Positions 30,401-39,180 of a DNA stretch of 64,000 nt are shown here, one piece after another. This DNA is from Streptomyces sp. NBC_00708 (GTDB lineage: Bacteria > Actinomycetota > Actinomycetes > Streptomycetales > Streptomycetaceae). How positions within the stretch are numbered: the first letter of the stretch is position 1; each line of letters starts with the position of its first letter. Position numbers and translations under genes: made by a program. The DNA lies in assembly GCA_036226585.1 (NCBI GenBank), contig CP108997.1, positions 1,674,001 through 1,738,000 of the forward strand, written 5' to 3'. The notes beneath the pieces are model-generated. The model worked only from the letters and a program-made list of their open reading frames with translations, did not search any database and was not told where the DNA came from.

Positions 30401-31015
30401 CCCGTCGCGGACCCGGCGCTCGATCTCGATTCCGTGGTCCATCAGCTCCAGGAAGTAGCGTCCCTCGCCGAAGATGTCCTTGTAGTCGGAGGCGGCCCGG
30501 ACCGCCTCGTCGAACTGCCCGAGCCGCAGCCTCGTCTGCACCTCGCCGGAGGGGCAGCCGGTGGACGCGATCAGGCCCTCGGACCACTGGGAGATGGTCT
30601 CCTTGTCCATACGCGGCCACTTCTGGAGCCAGCCCTCGGCGTACGCGTCCGACGACAGCTTGAAGAGGTTGTGCAGCCCCTTCGCGTTGGCCGCCCAGAT
30701 CGTCTTGTGGGTGTAACCACCCGAACCGGAGACGTCGTCGCGCTTCTGGTGCGGCTGCCCCCACTGGATCTTCCGCTTGTGCTTGCGCGACTCGGGCGCG
30801 ACATACGCCTCGATGCCGATGATCGGCGTCACGTTCGCCTTCTGCGCCGAGTGGAAGAAGTCGTACGCCCCGTGCAGGTTGCCGTGGTCCGTCATCGCGA
30901 TATGGGACATGCCCATCTCGTTGCACGCGTTGAACATGTCCTTGAGCCGCGCGGCACCGTCCAGCAGCGAGTACTGGGTGTGGACGTGAAGGTGCGTGAA
31001 GGGCGGCTTGGTCAC
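27479..31015 (-). CDS. dnaE: DNA polymerase III alpha subunit
   Basis: DnaE is the replicative polymerase. The 1178-aa protein starts with a PHP domain (HLHVHTQYSLLDG at 8-20, MTDHGNL). The polymerase active site includes GPGRGSAAGS and MPDVDIDFDERRR near 415-427, whose aspartates bind metal, and the third Asp lies further on in the palm domain. The fingers follow, with VMGKKKPEELAK. Tandem HhH (FPDFLDKVEAVVCNKRTVESLIKAGAFD), beta-clamp-binding and OB-fold (IVTVGGIISGLQRKMTKQGNAW) regions close the protein. It starts at GTG 31015 and is divergent from the DUF2252 gene. Confidence 0.98.
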   Translation of the reverse strand: MTKPPFTHLHVHTQYSLLDGAARLKDMFNACNEMGMSHIAMTDHGNLHGAYDFFHSAQKANVTPIIGIEAYVAPESRKHKRKIQWGQPHQKRDDVSGSGGYTHKTIWAANAKGLHNLFKLSSDAYAEGWLQKWPRMDKETISQWSEGLIASTGCPSGEVQTRLRLGQFDEAVRAASDYKDIFGEGRYFLELMDHGIEIERRVRDGLLEIGKKLNIPPLVTNDSHYTYASEATAHDALLCIQTGKNLSDPDRFRFDGTGYYLKTTDEMYGVDSSDAWQEGCANTLLVAQQIDTTGMFEKRDLMPKFEIPEGYTEITWFQEEVRVGMNRRFPNGVPEDRQKQVEYEMDIIIQMGFPGYFLVVADFIMWAKNNGIAVGPGRGSAAGSIVSYAMGITDLDPIEHGLIFERFLNPERVSMPDVDIDFDERRRVEVIRYVTEKYGADKVAMIGTYGKIKAKNAIKDSARVLGYPYAMGDRLTKAMPADVLGKGIDLNGITDPKHPRYSEAGEIRGMYENEPDVKKVIDTAKGVEGLVRQMGVHAAGVIMSSEPIVDHAPVWVRHTDGVTITQWDYPQCESLGLLKMDFLGLRNLTIMDDAIKMVKSNKGIDLEMLALPLDDPKTYELLCRGDTLGVFQFDGGPMRSLLRQMQPDNFEDISAVSALYRPGPMGMNSHTNYAERKNGRQEITPIHPELEEPLKEVLGLTYGLIVYQEQVQKAAQIVAGYSLGEADILRRVMGKKKPEELAKNFVLFEAGAKEKGFSDAAIKALWDVLVPFAGYAFNKAHSSAYGLVTYWTAYLKANYPAEYMAALLTSVKDDKDKSAVYLNECRRMGIKVLPPNVNESESNFAAQGDDVILFGLTAVRNVGQNVVDSIIRCRKAKGKYSTFPDFLDKVEAVVCNKRTVESLIKAGAFDEMGHTRKGLVAHHEPMIDNVVQVKRKEAEGQFDLFGGGEEDSDEPGFGLDVEFSDVEWEKSYLLAQEREMLGLYVSDHPLFGLEHVLSDKSDASISQLTGGEHADGAIVTVGGIISGLQRKMTKQGNAWAIATVEDLAGSIECMFFPATYQLVSTQLVEDTVVFVKGRLDKREDVPRLVAMEMQVPDISNAGTNAPVVLTIPTVRVTPPMVSRLGEVLNSHRGDTEVRIRLQGPRKTTVLRLDRHRVKPDPALFGDLKVLLGPSCLAG

Positions 31016-31206
31016 GGCGCTGTGCCTCCGGAAGAATGGGGACGACGGGACGGGGGGTGTCTGGGGGGACAGCGTGGAAGTCTACGTCTCCGAGGAGCGC
31101 GGCGACGGGCACTCCGCGATACGGTCGCGCGTTGGAAGGGCGGGACCACCCGTCCCTTTTGTCATGCACGTCATCACCCAGGCCAGGTACCAGGAGGCAC
31201 CCAGAG

Positions 31207-32532
31207 ATGTCGGACACGCAGACCGGCGCGGAGCGGCGCGGGGAGCAGATTCTCGAGGTCTTCGACACCGCCTTCGGGGAGCTGCTGGCGGCCGATCCGG
31301 CCGCCTTCCGGGTCAAGTTCCGCAAGATGGCGGGCTCGGCCTTCGCGTTCTACCGGGGCACCGCCTGCCTGTTCTACAACGACCTGGAGCGCGAGCGGCA
31401 CGGCGGTCCCTACCTGGACGAGCGCACCGGCCGGGTCTGGATCCACGGCGATCTGCACGCGGAGAATTTCGGCACCTACATGGACGCCAACGGCCGCCTC
31501 GTCTTCAACGTGAACGACTTCGACGAGGCGTACGTGGGCCCCTTCACCTGGGACCTCAAGCGCTTCGCCGCCTCGGTCGCGCTGCTCGGGTACGCGAAGG
31601 CGCTGGGCGACGAGCAGATCACCGAGCTGGTCCGGATCTACGCGGCGGCCTACCGGGAGCGCATCCACGCCCTGGCGACGGGCGCCAAGAACGACGAGGT
31701 CCCGCCCTTCACCCTGGACACCGCCGAGGGGCCGCTGCTCGGCGCCCTGCGCGTCGCCCGCTCGCTGACCCGGTTCTCGCTGCTCGACTCGATGACCGTG
31801 ATCCGCGACTTCGAGCGCCGGTTCTCGGAGGGCGGCGGCGCGATCGACCTGGACGCGGCGACGCGGTACAAGGTGCTGGCCGCGTTCGACGGCTATCTGG
31901 AGACGCTGCCGGAGTCGAGCCTGACCCGGCCGGACTCCTACCGGGTCAAGGACGTCGTGGGGCGGCGCGGCATCGGCATCGGCTCGGCGGGCCTGCCCTC
32001 GTACAACATCCTGCTGGAGGGCAACAGCGACGCCCTGGAGAACGATGTGGTGATCTACCTCAAGCAGGCGCAGACCCCGGCCGTCTCCCGGCACATCACG
32101 GACGCGGCCGTCCGCGACTACTTCCAGCACGAGGGCCACCGCACGGTGATCTCGCAGCGCGCCCTCCAGGCCCACGCCGACCCGTGGCTGGGCTGGACCG
32201 AGCTGGACGGGGCCGGCCAGCTGGTCGCCGAGGTGTCGCCGTACGCGGTCGACCTGGACTGGTCCGACATCGACGAGCCCGACGAGATCGCGGCGGTCGT
32301 CGCCGACCTCGGCCGGGCGACCGCCACCATGCACGCGGCGGCGGACGACGAGAGCGGCCACTCGCTGGTGCCGTTCTCCACGGAGCGGGCGATCGACGCC
32401 GCCATCGCGGCCGACGAGGACGGCTTCGGGGAGCTGCTGGTGGACTTCGCGCACAGCTACGGGGCGCGGGCCCGCGCGGACCACCAGATCTTCGTGGACC
32501 TCTTCCGCAACGGCCGCATCCCGGGGCTGTAG
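31207..32532 (+). CDS. DUF2252 family protein, kinase-like fold
   Basis: This is a 441-aa protein of the DUF2252 family. HGDLHAENFG at 80-89 is the catalytic-loop-like motif of aminoglycoside-phosphotransferase-type kinases, and VNDFDEAYVGPFTWDLKR just after it supplies the metal-binding aspartate. Further conserved pieces are RRGIGIGSAGLPSYNILLEG and LKQAQTPA. The substrate and product are unknown. The ATG at 31207 is chosen over longer readings because it follows GGAGGCACCCAGAG. It is divergent from dnaE across about 190 bp that hold no gene. Confidence 0.85.
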   Translation: MSDTQTGAERRGEQILEVFDTAFGELLAADPAAFRVKFRKMAGSAFAFYRGTACLFYNDLERERHGGPYLDERTGRVWIHGDLHAENFGTYMDANGRLVFNVNDFDEAYVGPFTWDLKRFAASVALLGYAKALGDEQITELVRIYAAAYRERIHALATGAKNDEVPPFTLDTAEGPLLGALRVARSLTRFSLLDSMTVIRDFERRFSEGGGAIDLDAATRYKVLAAFDGYLETLPESSLTRPDSYRVKDVVGRRGIGIGSAGLPSYNILLEGNSDALENDVVIYLKQAQTPAVSRHITDAAVRDYFQHEGHRTVISQRALQAHADPWLGWTELDGAGQLVAEVSPYAVDLDWSDIDEPDEIAAVVADLGRATATMHAAADDESGHSLVPFSTERAIDAAIAADEDGFGELLVDFAHSYGARARADHQIFVDLFRNGRIPGL

Positions 32533-32593
32533 CGGCAGGCGGACCGGAACCTTTAGGGGTCGCTTACAGGTTCGCATGCGACACTCCTGGGCG

Positions 32594-33313
32594 ATGGACA
32601 TATCCGGGACGCAGCTCAGAGCGGCACGCGCGGCGCTTTTCACAGCGCTCGTCGTGACGCTCTCCGCCGCGTCCCACGTCCTGCTCTCGCAGGTCCCGCT
32701 GCCGCTGGTGCCCGTCGCCCTGCTGGCCGTGACCGTCTTCGCGGCGGCCTACGCCCTGGCCGGGCGCCAGCGCGGCTTCGGGGCCATCGCCGGACTCCTT
32801 GTCCCGCTGGAGCTGGCCGCCGACACGTTCTTTACCACCGGTCAGCACCTCTGCTACGGGGCGGCGGGCGGCCCCATAGCGGGCCCCCTGCGGTCGGTCG
32901 GCGTCGACGTCCTGTGCGGCGGGAGCGACCTCGGCCCCGGCACCGGGCGGCTCGGCGACGTCGGCACCCCGCTGGCCTCGGTGACCGCGGGCGGCCGGGG
33001 CGCCGCCGCGCTGCTCGCCTCCCCCGGCCCGCTGGTCCCCTGGCTGCTGCTGGCCGCCCATGTCACGGTCGGGCTGTTCGCCGCGGCCTGGCTGCACCGC
33101 GGTGAGCTGGCGCTCGCCGGGCTGCTGGGGGCGTGCGCGCTGCTGGCGTTCCGGCCGCTGCTGACCGCCGTGGCCGTGGTGGGCTCGGCCGGCCGCTCCG
33201 TACACCGCAAGGCGCTCGCGGCCGCGTCCGGGCCGCGTCCGCTCGTCCGCGCCCGTCTGCTCACGCACTCCGTGGGGCGGAGGGGGCCGCCGCTCCGGGC
33301 CTGTGCCGTCTGA
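32594..33313 (+). CDS. conserved actinobacterial membrane protein
   Basis: This is a 239-aa protein with four or five hydrophobic helices: about 13-33, 38-55, 62-80, 155-175 and 182-205. The loop between the third and fourth helices is Gly-rich with two cysteines (HLCYGAAGG, DVLCGGSDLG). The C-terminal 40 residues are Arg-rich. The function is not recognised. The ATG at 32594 gives MDISGTQLRAARAALF; an ATG at 32576 would add six residues. It is followed 56 bases later by the thioredoxin-fold gene. Confidence 0.7.
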   Translation: MDISGTQLRAARAALFTALVVTLSAASHVLLSQVPLPLVPVALLAVTVFAAAYALAGRQRGFGAIAGLLVPLELAADTFFTTGQHLCYGAAGGPIAGPLRSVGVDVLCGGSDLGPGTGRLGDVGTPLASVTAGGRGAAALLASPGPLVPWLLLAAHVTVGLFAAAWLHRGELALAGLLGACALLAFRPLLTAVAVVGSAGRSVHRKALAAASGPRPLVRARLLTHSVGRRGPPLRACAV

Positions 33314-33369
33314 GCACACGCGCACCCCGGACCGTACGACCCACCCCGCATTCCACGGAGAACACCACC

Positions 33370-34221
33370 ATGAGCAAGCGCAACAGCCAGGCCAACAAGT
33401 CCGCCGCCCGTGAGCGGCTGCGCGCGGAGCGCGAGCGCCAGGCGAAGAAGGACAAGGCCCGCCGGCAGGTCGTCGTCGGTGTCTCGGTCGTGGCCGGCCT
33501 CGCCGTCGTCGCGGGCATCAGCTACGCCGTGATGGAGATGAACAAGCCGTCCCACTGGGATTCCCTCAAGAACGAAAAGACGGTGGTCGCGCCCAAGAAC
33601 ACCTCGGGCAAGGACGGCACCACCGTCGTCATCGGCAAGGACAGCGCCAAGAAGACCCTGAAGGTGTACGAGGACTCCCGCTGCCCGATCTGCGCCTCGT
33701 TCGAGCAGACCGTCGGCCCGACCGTCACCAAGGACGTCGCGGACGGCAAGTACAAGATCCAGTACATCGGCGCGTCGTTCATCGACGGTGACAGCCTCGG
33801 CGGCGACAAGCCCGTCGTCGGCAACCGCGGCGAGGGCTCCAAGAACGCCCTGAGCGCGCTGGGCGCGGCGCTGAACGTGAGCACCGACGCGTTCCTGGAG
33901 TACAAGAGCGCCCTGTACTCGGCGGAGTTCCACCCGGACGAGTCCGACGACAAGTTCAAGGACGACAGCTACCTGATCAAGGTGGCCGACTCGGTGAAGG
34001 CCCTCAAGGGCAACAAGGAGTTCCAGAAGGCCGTCGAGGACGGCACGTACGACGCCTGGGCCCTGAAGATGTCCAAGAGCTTCGACGAGAACAAGGACGA
34101 GGTGGACGGCACGCCGAGCCTGGTCATGGACGGCAAGAAGGTCACCGGCAGCGACGGCAAGAACGCGCCGATGACGGTCGAGGACTACAACACGGCGATG
34201 ACCGCCGCGCTGAAGGGCTGA
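33370..34221 (+). CDS. membrane-anchored thioredoxin-fold (DsbA-like) protein
   Basis: This is a 283-aa protein with a basic cytoplasmic start (MSKRNSQANKSAARERLRAER), one membrane anchor at about 33-55, and an extracytoplasmic DsbA-like domain. The redox motif is CPIC at 105-108 in YEDSRCPICASFEQ, and the cis-Pro loop is GTPSLVMDG near 250. It is probably a thiol oxidoreductase for secreted proteins, like the other thioredoxin-domain 4 proteins of actinobacteria. The ATG at 33370 follows GGAGAACACCACC. A perfect 15-bp terminator follows the stop. Confidence 0.9.
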   Translation: MSKRNSQANKSAARERLRAERERQAKKDKARRQVVVGVSVVAGLAVVAGISYAVMEMNKPSHWDSLKNEKTVVAPKNTSGKDGTTVVIGKDSAKKTLKVYEDSRCPICASFEQTVGPTVTKDVADGKYKIQYIGASFIDGDSLGGDKPVVGNRGEGSKNALSALGAALNVSTDAFLEYKSALYSAEFHPDESDDKFKDDSYLIKVADSVKALKGNKEFQKAVEDGTYDAWALKMSKSFDENKDEVDGTPSLVMDGKKVTGSDGKNAPMTVEDYNTAMTAALKG

Positions 34222-34237
34222 CCCTCCCGCACGCTTC

Positions 34238-34270
34238 GAAGGGCTCCGCGCGATCCGCGCGGAGCCCTTC
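34238..34270. terminator. perfect 15-bp hairpin between convergent genes
   Basis: The arms GAAGGGCTCCGCGCG and CGCGCGGAGCCCTTC surround a three-base loop. It lies 17 bases after the thioredoxin-fold gene (plus) and 6 bases from the end of the hydrolase gene (minus), so it probably ends both transcripts. Confidence 0.85.
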
Positions 34271-34275
34271 GCGCG

Positions 34276-34845
34276 TCACAGCGTCGCGAGGAACCCGATC
34301 GCGACCTTCCAGGCCAGCTCGGCCGCCGCCCGGTCGAAGTCCGGCAGCTCCGGGTCGGTGAACAGGTGCCCGGCGCCCGGGTACCGGTAGACCTCCACGT
34401 CGGCCCCGGTCCGCTGCATGTCCAGGTACCACGAGTTCAGCCAGTCGTGGGTCTCGTACGGGTCCGGGTCGGCGACGTGCAGCTGGACGGGCAGCTCGTC
34501 CACCGTGGCGTTCTCGGCGATGTCCGAGGTGCCGTGGAGGAGCAGCAGCCCACGCGCCTTCTCGTCGCCGAGCGCGAGGGTCTGGGCGACCGAGGCGCCG
34601 AGCGAGAAGCCGGCGTACACCAGGCCCTGGTCGGAGTAGGGTGCGGCGGCCAGCACGGCACGCTTCAGCAGCTCCTCCTTGCCGGTCTCCTCCCGGAACG
34701 CCTCCGCTTCCTCCACCGAATCGAAGGTGTGGCCCTCGAACAGATCGGGCACGCGCACCTCGTGCCCAGCGGCGCGCAGCCGGTCGGCTGCCGCGTGGAC
34801 CGCGGGGCGCAGACCGTACATCGAGTGGAAAAGCATGATGTTCAT
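34276..34845 (-). CDS. dienelactone hydrolase family protein
   Basis: This is a 189-aa alpha/beta hydrolase of the dienelactone hydrolase family. The nucleophile elbow is YAGFSLGASVAQ (GxSxG), so the nucleophile is Ser rather than the Cys of classical DLH. The catalytic His is in PGAGHLFTDPELPDFD. The start MNIMLFHSMYGLRPAV is typical, and an upstream ATG at 34854 would add MGL. The substrate is unknown. It is divergent from the MscS-type gene across about 46 bases, so their promoters overlap. Confidence 0.88.
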   Translation of the reverse strand: MNIMLFHSMYGLRPAVHAAADRLRAAGHEVRVPDLFEGHTFDSVEEAEAFREETGKEELLKRAVLAAAPYSDQGLVYAGFSLGASVAQTLALGDEKARGLLLLHGTSDIAENATVDELPVQLHVADPDPYETHDWLNSWYLDMQRTGADVEVYRYPGAGHLFTDPELPDFDRAAAELAWKVAIGFLATL

Positions 34846-34891
34846 GAGGCCCATGGTGCCAGTTGCGTTCGAAGGGATGGAGAGCGACAGC

Positions 34892-36025
34892 ATGGAGAAC
34901 GTTCTGCGGCCGCTGATCGTCCTCGGCGGGGCGATCGTGATCACCCTGGCGGCGGGCTGGCTGCTCGACCTGCTGCTCAGGCGAGCCGACGCCCGGCACC
35001 ACGAGACCCCGCTGTGGGGTCTGCTGCGGCGCTGCCGGATACCGTTCCAGCTGGTCATGTGCGCGGCGCTGCTGCGCGGTACGTACGCGCACACCGGGCT
35101 CGGCGCGGTCCGGGACCACCGGGTGGGCATCGGCCGGCTGCTGACGCTGGTGCTGATCGGCGCGTCGGCCTGGCTGGTGGTGCGGATCGCCGTCGCGGTG
35201 GTGGACTCGGTGTACGCGCGCTACGCCGCGGCCCACAACCGGGACCCGGCGCGGGTGCGCCGGGTGCGCACGCAGGTGACGCTGATCCAGCGGGTGGTCG
35301 TGGCGGTGGTGGCGACCGTGGCGGTGTCCGCGATGCTGCTGACGTTCCCCGCGATGCAGACGGTCGGCACCTCGATGCTGGCGTCCGCCGGGCTCCTCGG
35401 CATCGTCGCCGGTGTCGCCGCCCAGTCCACGCTCGGCAACCTCTTCGCCGGACTGCAGATCGCCTTCGGCGACATGGTGCGGATCGGGGACACGGTGGTG
35501 GTGGACGAGGAATGGGGCACCATCGAGGAGATCACGCTGACCTTCCTCGCGGTGCGTACGTGGGACGAGCGGCGGATCACCATGCCGGTCTCGTACTTCA
35601 CGGGCAAGCCGTTCGAGAACTGGTCGCGCGGCGGGGTGCAGATGACCGGTGCGGTCTTCTTCCACCTGGACCACTCGGCGCCCATCGAGGCGATGCGCGA
35701 CCGGTTGCGGGACATCCTCGGCGAGTGCGCCGCGTGGGACGGCCGGGACTGGTCGCTCGCGGTCACCGACACCACGCCCACGACGATCCAGGTGCGCGCG
35801 GTGGTCACGGCGAAGGACTCGGGCGACCTGTGGACGGCGCGCTGCGCGGTCCGCGAGCAGATGATCGGCTGGCTGCGCGACCACCACCCGTACGCGCTGC
35901 CGCGGGTGGCGACGGCCCCCGCGCCGCTCCCGCCCGGCGACACCTGGCCCCCGGTGTCGCTGAACGGCCGGGAGGAGAAGTCCGCGAGCAGCTGGAACAG
36001 GACCCCGCGCACGGGGCGCGGCTGA
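34892..36025 (+). CDS. MscS family mechanosensitive ion channel
   Basis: This is a 377-aa membrane protein that should open under membrane tension. Helices are at about 5-22, 45-60, 75-97 and 130-150. The pore helix region reads LASAGLLGIVAGVAAQSTLGNLFAGLQIAFGDMVRIGD, the MscS TM3 and beta-domain junction, and DEEWGTIEEITLTFLAVRTWDERRITMPVSYF is the beta domain. The C-terminal 90 residues are the cytoplasmic vestibule plus a Pro-rich tail. I chose the ATG at 34892, preceded by GGAGAG at good distance; the ATG at 34877 overlaps GAAGGG. Confidence 0.92.
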   Translation: MENVLRPLIVLGGAIVITLAAGWLLDLLLRRADARHHETPLWGLLRRCRIPFQLVMCAALLRGTYAHTGLGAVRDHRVGIGRLLTLVLIGASAWLVVRIAVAVVDSVYARYAAAHNRDPARVRRVRTQVTLIQRVVVAVVATVAVSAMLLTFPAMQTVGTSMLASAGLLGIVAGVAAQSTLGNLFAGLQIAFGDMVRIGDTVVVDEEWGTIEEITLTFLAVRTWDERRITMPVSYFTGKPFENWSRGGVQMTGAVFFHLDHSAPIEAMRDRLRDILGECAAWDGRDWSLAVTDTTPTTIQVRAVVTAKDSGDLWTARCAVREQMIGWLRDHHPYALPRVATAPAPLPPGDTWPPVSLNGREEKSASSWNRTPRTGRG

Positions 36026-36031
36026 CCCCCC

Positions 36032-37618
36032 TCAGCGCAGACTGCGTACGTCCAGCTGCCGCAGCACCCGGTCGACGACCTCGGGGTCGGCGCCGGGCTC
36101 GCTGCGGGCGGCGAGCACCGCGTGGCGGGCGGCCGACATCATCTCGCGCTGGATGCGGCTGACGGCCTGGAACCGCTCGACGCGCTTGGCGTAGGCGTCG
36201 CGCCGTTCGTCGTCGACCATCTCGGGGCTGATCCTCGCGCCCACGTCGTAGGCGAGCCGGTGCAGCCGCTCGGTGACCTCCTCGGGGAAGTCCTCGGTGT
36301 CCTCGATCTCCTTGAGCCGCTGCCTGGCCGCCTTGGCCGCCCGGATCGCGAGGTCCTTCTCCAGGGCCGCCTCGGCGTCGGTGTCGGCACGCACCCCGAG
36401 CCGCCGCACCAGCCACGGCAGCGTCAGCCCCTGGAAGACGAGGGTCACCATGATCACGGAGAACGCGATGAAAACGATCTCGTCGCGGCCGGGGAACGGC
36501 TTGCCGTCGTCCGTCTCCAGCGGGATCGCGAGGGCCAGCGCGACAGAGGCCACTCCGCGCATCCCGGCCCACCACATGATCACGGTCTCCCGCCAGCTGG
36601 TGGGGATCTCCTCGCTGACGTCCCGGCGGGTGTGCAGCCGCTTGGCCAGCCAGGTGGCCGGCAGCAGATAGAGGAGCCGTACGCCGACGACGACCGCGAC
36701 GACCGCGAGGCCCCAGCCGGCCATCTCCAGCTCGCGCCCGTCCGCCGTGCCGAACACGTTGTGCAGTTCGAGGCCGATCAGCCCGAAGGCGATGCCGGTG
36801 ACGAGGGTGTCGACGATCTCCCAGAAGGTGCGTCCGGTGAGCCGGCCGAGGACGTCGTCGGCGTCCGCGGTGTGCTCGGCGAGGAAGATCGCGGTCATCA
36901 GGACGGCGAGCACGCCGGAGCCCATCAGCTCCTCGGCGAGCACGTAGCTGACGAACGGCACCAGCAGGGTCAGGCCGACCTGGAGGGTGGCGTCGCCGAG
37001 CAGCCCCATGAGCTTGATGGTGAGCCAGCCGAGCGCGATGCCGACCGCGACGGCGACCACGGCGGACAGCGCGAGCAGTCCGAAGGCCTCGGGCAGTGAG
37101 AAGGTCCCGCTGACGGCCGCCGCGATGGCCACGTGGTACAGCACGATCGCGGTGACGTCGTTGAAGAGGCCCTCGCCCTCCAGGATGGAGACGAGCCGGC
37201 GGGGCAGCCCGACCGAGCCGGCGACGGCGGTGGCGGCGACCGGGTCGGGCGGGGCGACGAGCGCGCCGAGCGCGACGGCGGCCACGAGGGGCAGGCCGGG
37301 CACGATCGCGTGGGCCACCGCCGCGACGGCCGCGGTCGTCAGGAAGACCAGCGCGACGGCCAGCAGGAAGATGGGCCGCTTGTTCGCCGCGAACTGCCGC
37401 CAGGAGGTGCGCTGCACCGAGGCGTAGAGCAGCGGGGGCAGCAGGGCGGGAAGGATGATCTCGGGCGGGATGTCCACGTTCGGCACGAAGCTGACGAAGG
37501 CCAGCACGACGCCGAAGAGCGTCATCAGCACCGGCGCGGGCAGTTTGAGCCGGTCCCCGAGCGGAACCGTGACCACGGCTCCGAGCAGCAGCAGGAGCAG
37601 CAGTGACATCTGGTCCAC
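36032..37618 (-). CDS. Na+/H+ antiporter, CPA1 (NhaP/NHE-like) family
   Basis: This is a 528-aa antiporter with about 12 membrane helices in the first 415 residues and a cytoplasmic, charged C-terminal tail of about 110 residues. Ion-site motifs are GALVAPPDPVAATAV and EGEGLFNDVTAIVLYH (the FND motif of CPA1), and WWAGMRGVASVALALAIP lies in helix 10. The tail (KAARQRLKEIEDTEDFPEEV) is probably regulatory. It starts at GTG 37618 or ATG 37609 and is convergent with the MscS gene with only 6 bases between stops. The 107 bp before the start hold no gene. Confidence 0.92.
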   Translation of the reverse strand: MDQMSLLLLLLLGAVVTVPLGDRLKLPAPVLMTLFGVVLAFVSFVPNVDIPPEIILPALLPPLLYASVQRTSWRQFAANKRPIFLLAVALVFLTTAAVAAVAHAIVPGLPLVAAVALGALVAPPDPVAATAVAGSVGLPRRLVSILEGEGLFNDVTAIVLYHVAIAAAVSGTFSLPEAFGLLALSAVVAVAVGIALGWLTIKLMGLLGDATLQVGLTLLVPFVSYVLAEELMGSGVLAVLMTAIFLAEHTADADDVLGRLTGRTFWEIVDTLVTGIAFGLIGLELHNVFGTADGRELEMAGWGLAVVAVVVGVRLLYLLPATWLAKRLHTRRDVSEEIPTSWRETVIMWWAGMRGVASVALALAIPLETDDGKPFPGRDEIVFIAFSVIMVTLVFQGLTLPWLVRRLGVRADTDAEAALEKDLAIRAAKAARQRLKEIEDTEDFPEEVTERLHRLAYDVGARISPEMVDDERRDAYAKRVERFQAVSRIQREMMSAARHAVLAARSEPGADPEVVDRVLRQLDVRSLR

Positions 37619-37725
37619 GGGGTGCCTTCCGAAGCGCTCCGGCCGCGCCCGGTGTCCGCCCGGCCGATGCCCCTCACCCTGCCATGCGCCCTCGGCCCGC
37701 CGGAGTCAGGGGGTGCGGCGGGGCG

Positions 37726-38202
37726 TCAGATCGTCCGGCGCATCGCCCGGTGCGGGATGCCCGCGTCCATGAACTCGGGACCGTACGGCTCGTAACCGAG
37801 GCGCTCGTAGAAGCGCAGCGCGTGCGTCTGGGCGTGCAGGTCGACGGCGGCCAGGCCGCTGTCCCGGGCGGCGTCCTCGATGGCCCGGACGAGCGCGGCG
37901 CCGACGCCGAGGCCGCGCGCCTCCTTGCTCACCGCGAGCCGGCCCAGCGAGCCGACCGTGAGGTCTGCGCCGGTGTGCGCCGCGGCGGCGGGGCCGTGCA
38001 GCAGCCGGCCGGTACCGAGCGCGGTGCCGTCGGCCGCGACGGCCATGACGTGCACCGCCTCCGCGTCGTAGGCGTCGTACTCCAGCTCCTCGGGCACGTT
38101 CTGCTCGCGGACGAAGACGTCCTTGCGCAGCTGGAAGCAGGCGGCGAGGTCCCGCTCACCGGTGGCGGTACGGGTGGTGTACGCGGGGGCCGGGGCCGTC
38201 AC
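37726..38202 (-). CDS. GNAT family N-acetyltransferase (ElaA-like)
   Basis: This is a 158-aa acetyltransferase. The acetyl-CoA-binding motif A is [23 protein letters not shown]. The start [21 protein letters not shown] is typical of the ElaA/GNAT subgroup, and [26 protein letters not shown] is motif B with the family C-terminus. The substrate is unknown. Its GTG start overlaps the stop of the rluD gene as GTGA, so it is translationally coupled to the lspA-rluD operon. Confidence 0.9.
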   Translation of the reverse strand: MTAPAPAYTTRTATGERDLAACFQLRKDVFVREQNVPEELEYDAYDAEAVHVMAVAADGTALGTGRLLHGPAAAAHTGADLTVGSLGRLAVSKEARGLGVGAALVRAIEDAARDSGLAAVDLHAQTHALRFYERLGYEPYGPEFMDAGIPHRAMRRTI

Positions 38203-39140
38203 TGGCTCTCCGCGGCGATCCGGTCCAGCGCCTGCTGGAGGTCGTCGGGGTAGGAGCTGGTGAACTCGACCCAGCTCCCGTCCGAGGGGTGCTCGAAGCC
38301 CAGCTTGACCGCGTGCAGCCACTGCCGGGTCAGACCGAGGCGCTTGGCCATGGTCGGGTCGGCGCCGTAGGTGAGGTCGCCGACGCAGGGGTGGCGGTGG
38401 GCGGACATGTGCACCCGGATCTGGTGGGTGCGGCCGGTCTCCAGCTTGATGTCGAGGAGGCTGGCGGCCCGGTACGCCTCGATGAGGTCGTAGTGCGTCA
38501 CCGAGGCCTTGCCGTCCGCGACGACCGCCCACTTGTAGTCGTGGTTGGGGTGGCGGCCGATGGGGGCGTCGATGGTGCCGCTCATCGGGTCCGGGTGGCC
38601 CTGGACCAGCGCGTTGTACTTCTTCTCGACGACCCGGTCGCGGAACTGGGCCTTCAGCGAGGTGTAGGCGCGCTCGGACTTGGCGACGACCATCAGGCCG
38701 GAGGTGCCGACGTCGAGCCGGTGGACGATGCCCTGGCGCTCGGCGGCGCCGGAGGTCGAAATCCGGTACCCGGCCGCGGCGAGGCCGCCGATGACGGTGG
38801 TACCGGTCCAGCCGGGGCTGGGGTGCGCGGCGACGCCGACCGGCTTGGCGATCACCACGATGTCGTCGTCGTCGTGCACGATCTCCATGCCCTCGACGGG
38901 CTCGGCGACGATCTGCACCGGCGCGGCCGCCTGCGGCATCTCCACCTCGAGCCAGGCACCGCCGTGCACCCGCTCGGACTTCCCGACCACCGAGCCGTCC
39001 ACCTGCACCTTGCCGGCTGCGGCCAGATCGGCGGCCTTGGTGCGGGAGAAACCGAACATCCGGGAGATGGCGGCGTCGACGCGCTCGCCCTCCAGGCCAT
39101 CGGGGACGGGCAGGGTGCGGACCTCGGGTTGCGTACTCAC
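38199..39140 (-). CDS. RluD/RluA-type pseudouridine synthase
   Basis: This is a 313-aa enzyme that isomerises uridine in RNA, most likely 23S rRNA. The S4 RNA-binding domain covers about 16-65 ([20 protein letters not shown]). The catalytic motif is [16 protein letters not shown] with Asp143, and [10 protein letters not shown] and [23 protein letters not shown] complete the RluA signature. It lies 40 bases downstream of lspA on the same strand, an arrangement seen widely in bacteria. Confidence 0.93.
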   Translation of the reverse strand: MSTQPEVRTLPVPDGLEGERVDAAISRMFGFSRTKAADLAAAGKVQVDGSVVGKSERVHGGAWLEVEMPQAAAPVQIVAEPVEGMEIVHDDDDIVVIAKPVGVAAHPSPGWTGTTVIGGLAAAGYRISTSGAAERQGIVHRLDVGTSGLMVVAKSERAYTSLKAQFRDRVVEKKYNALVQGHPDPMSGTIDAPIGRHPNHDYKWAVVADGKASVTHYDLIEAYRAASLLDIKLETGRTHQIRVHMSAHRHPCVGDLTYGADPTMAKRLGLTRQWLHAVKLGFEHPSDGSWVEFTSSYPDDLQQALDRIAAESQ

Positions 39141-39180
39141 CAGTCGAGTATGCCTTGCGCGCGTCGGTCCTTGCGCCCCG

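Noticed and set aside
27551..31513. 1320-codon plus-strand open frame opposite dnaE
   Set aside because: It is a GC-rich antisense shadow. Its product is a Val/Asp/Gly/Leu-rich string with no motifs, while the opposite strand encodes a full DNA polymerase.
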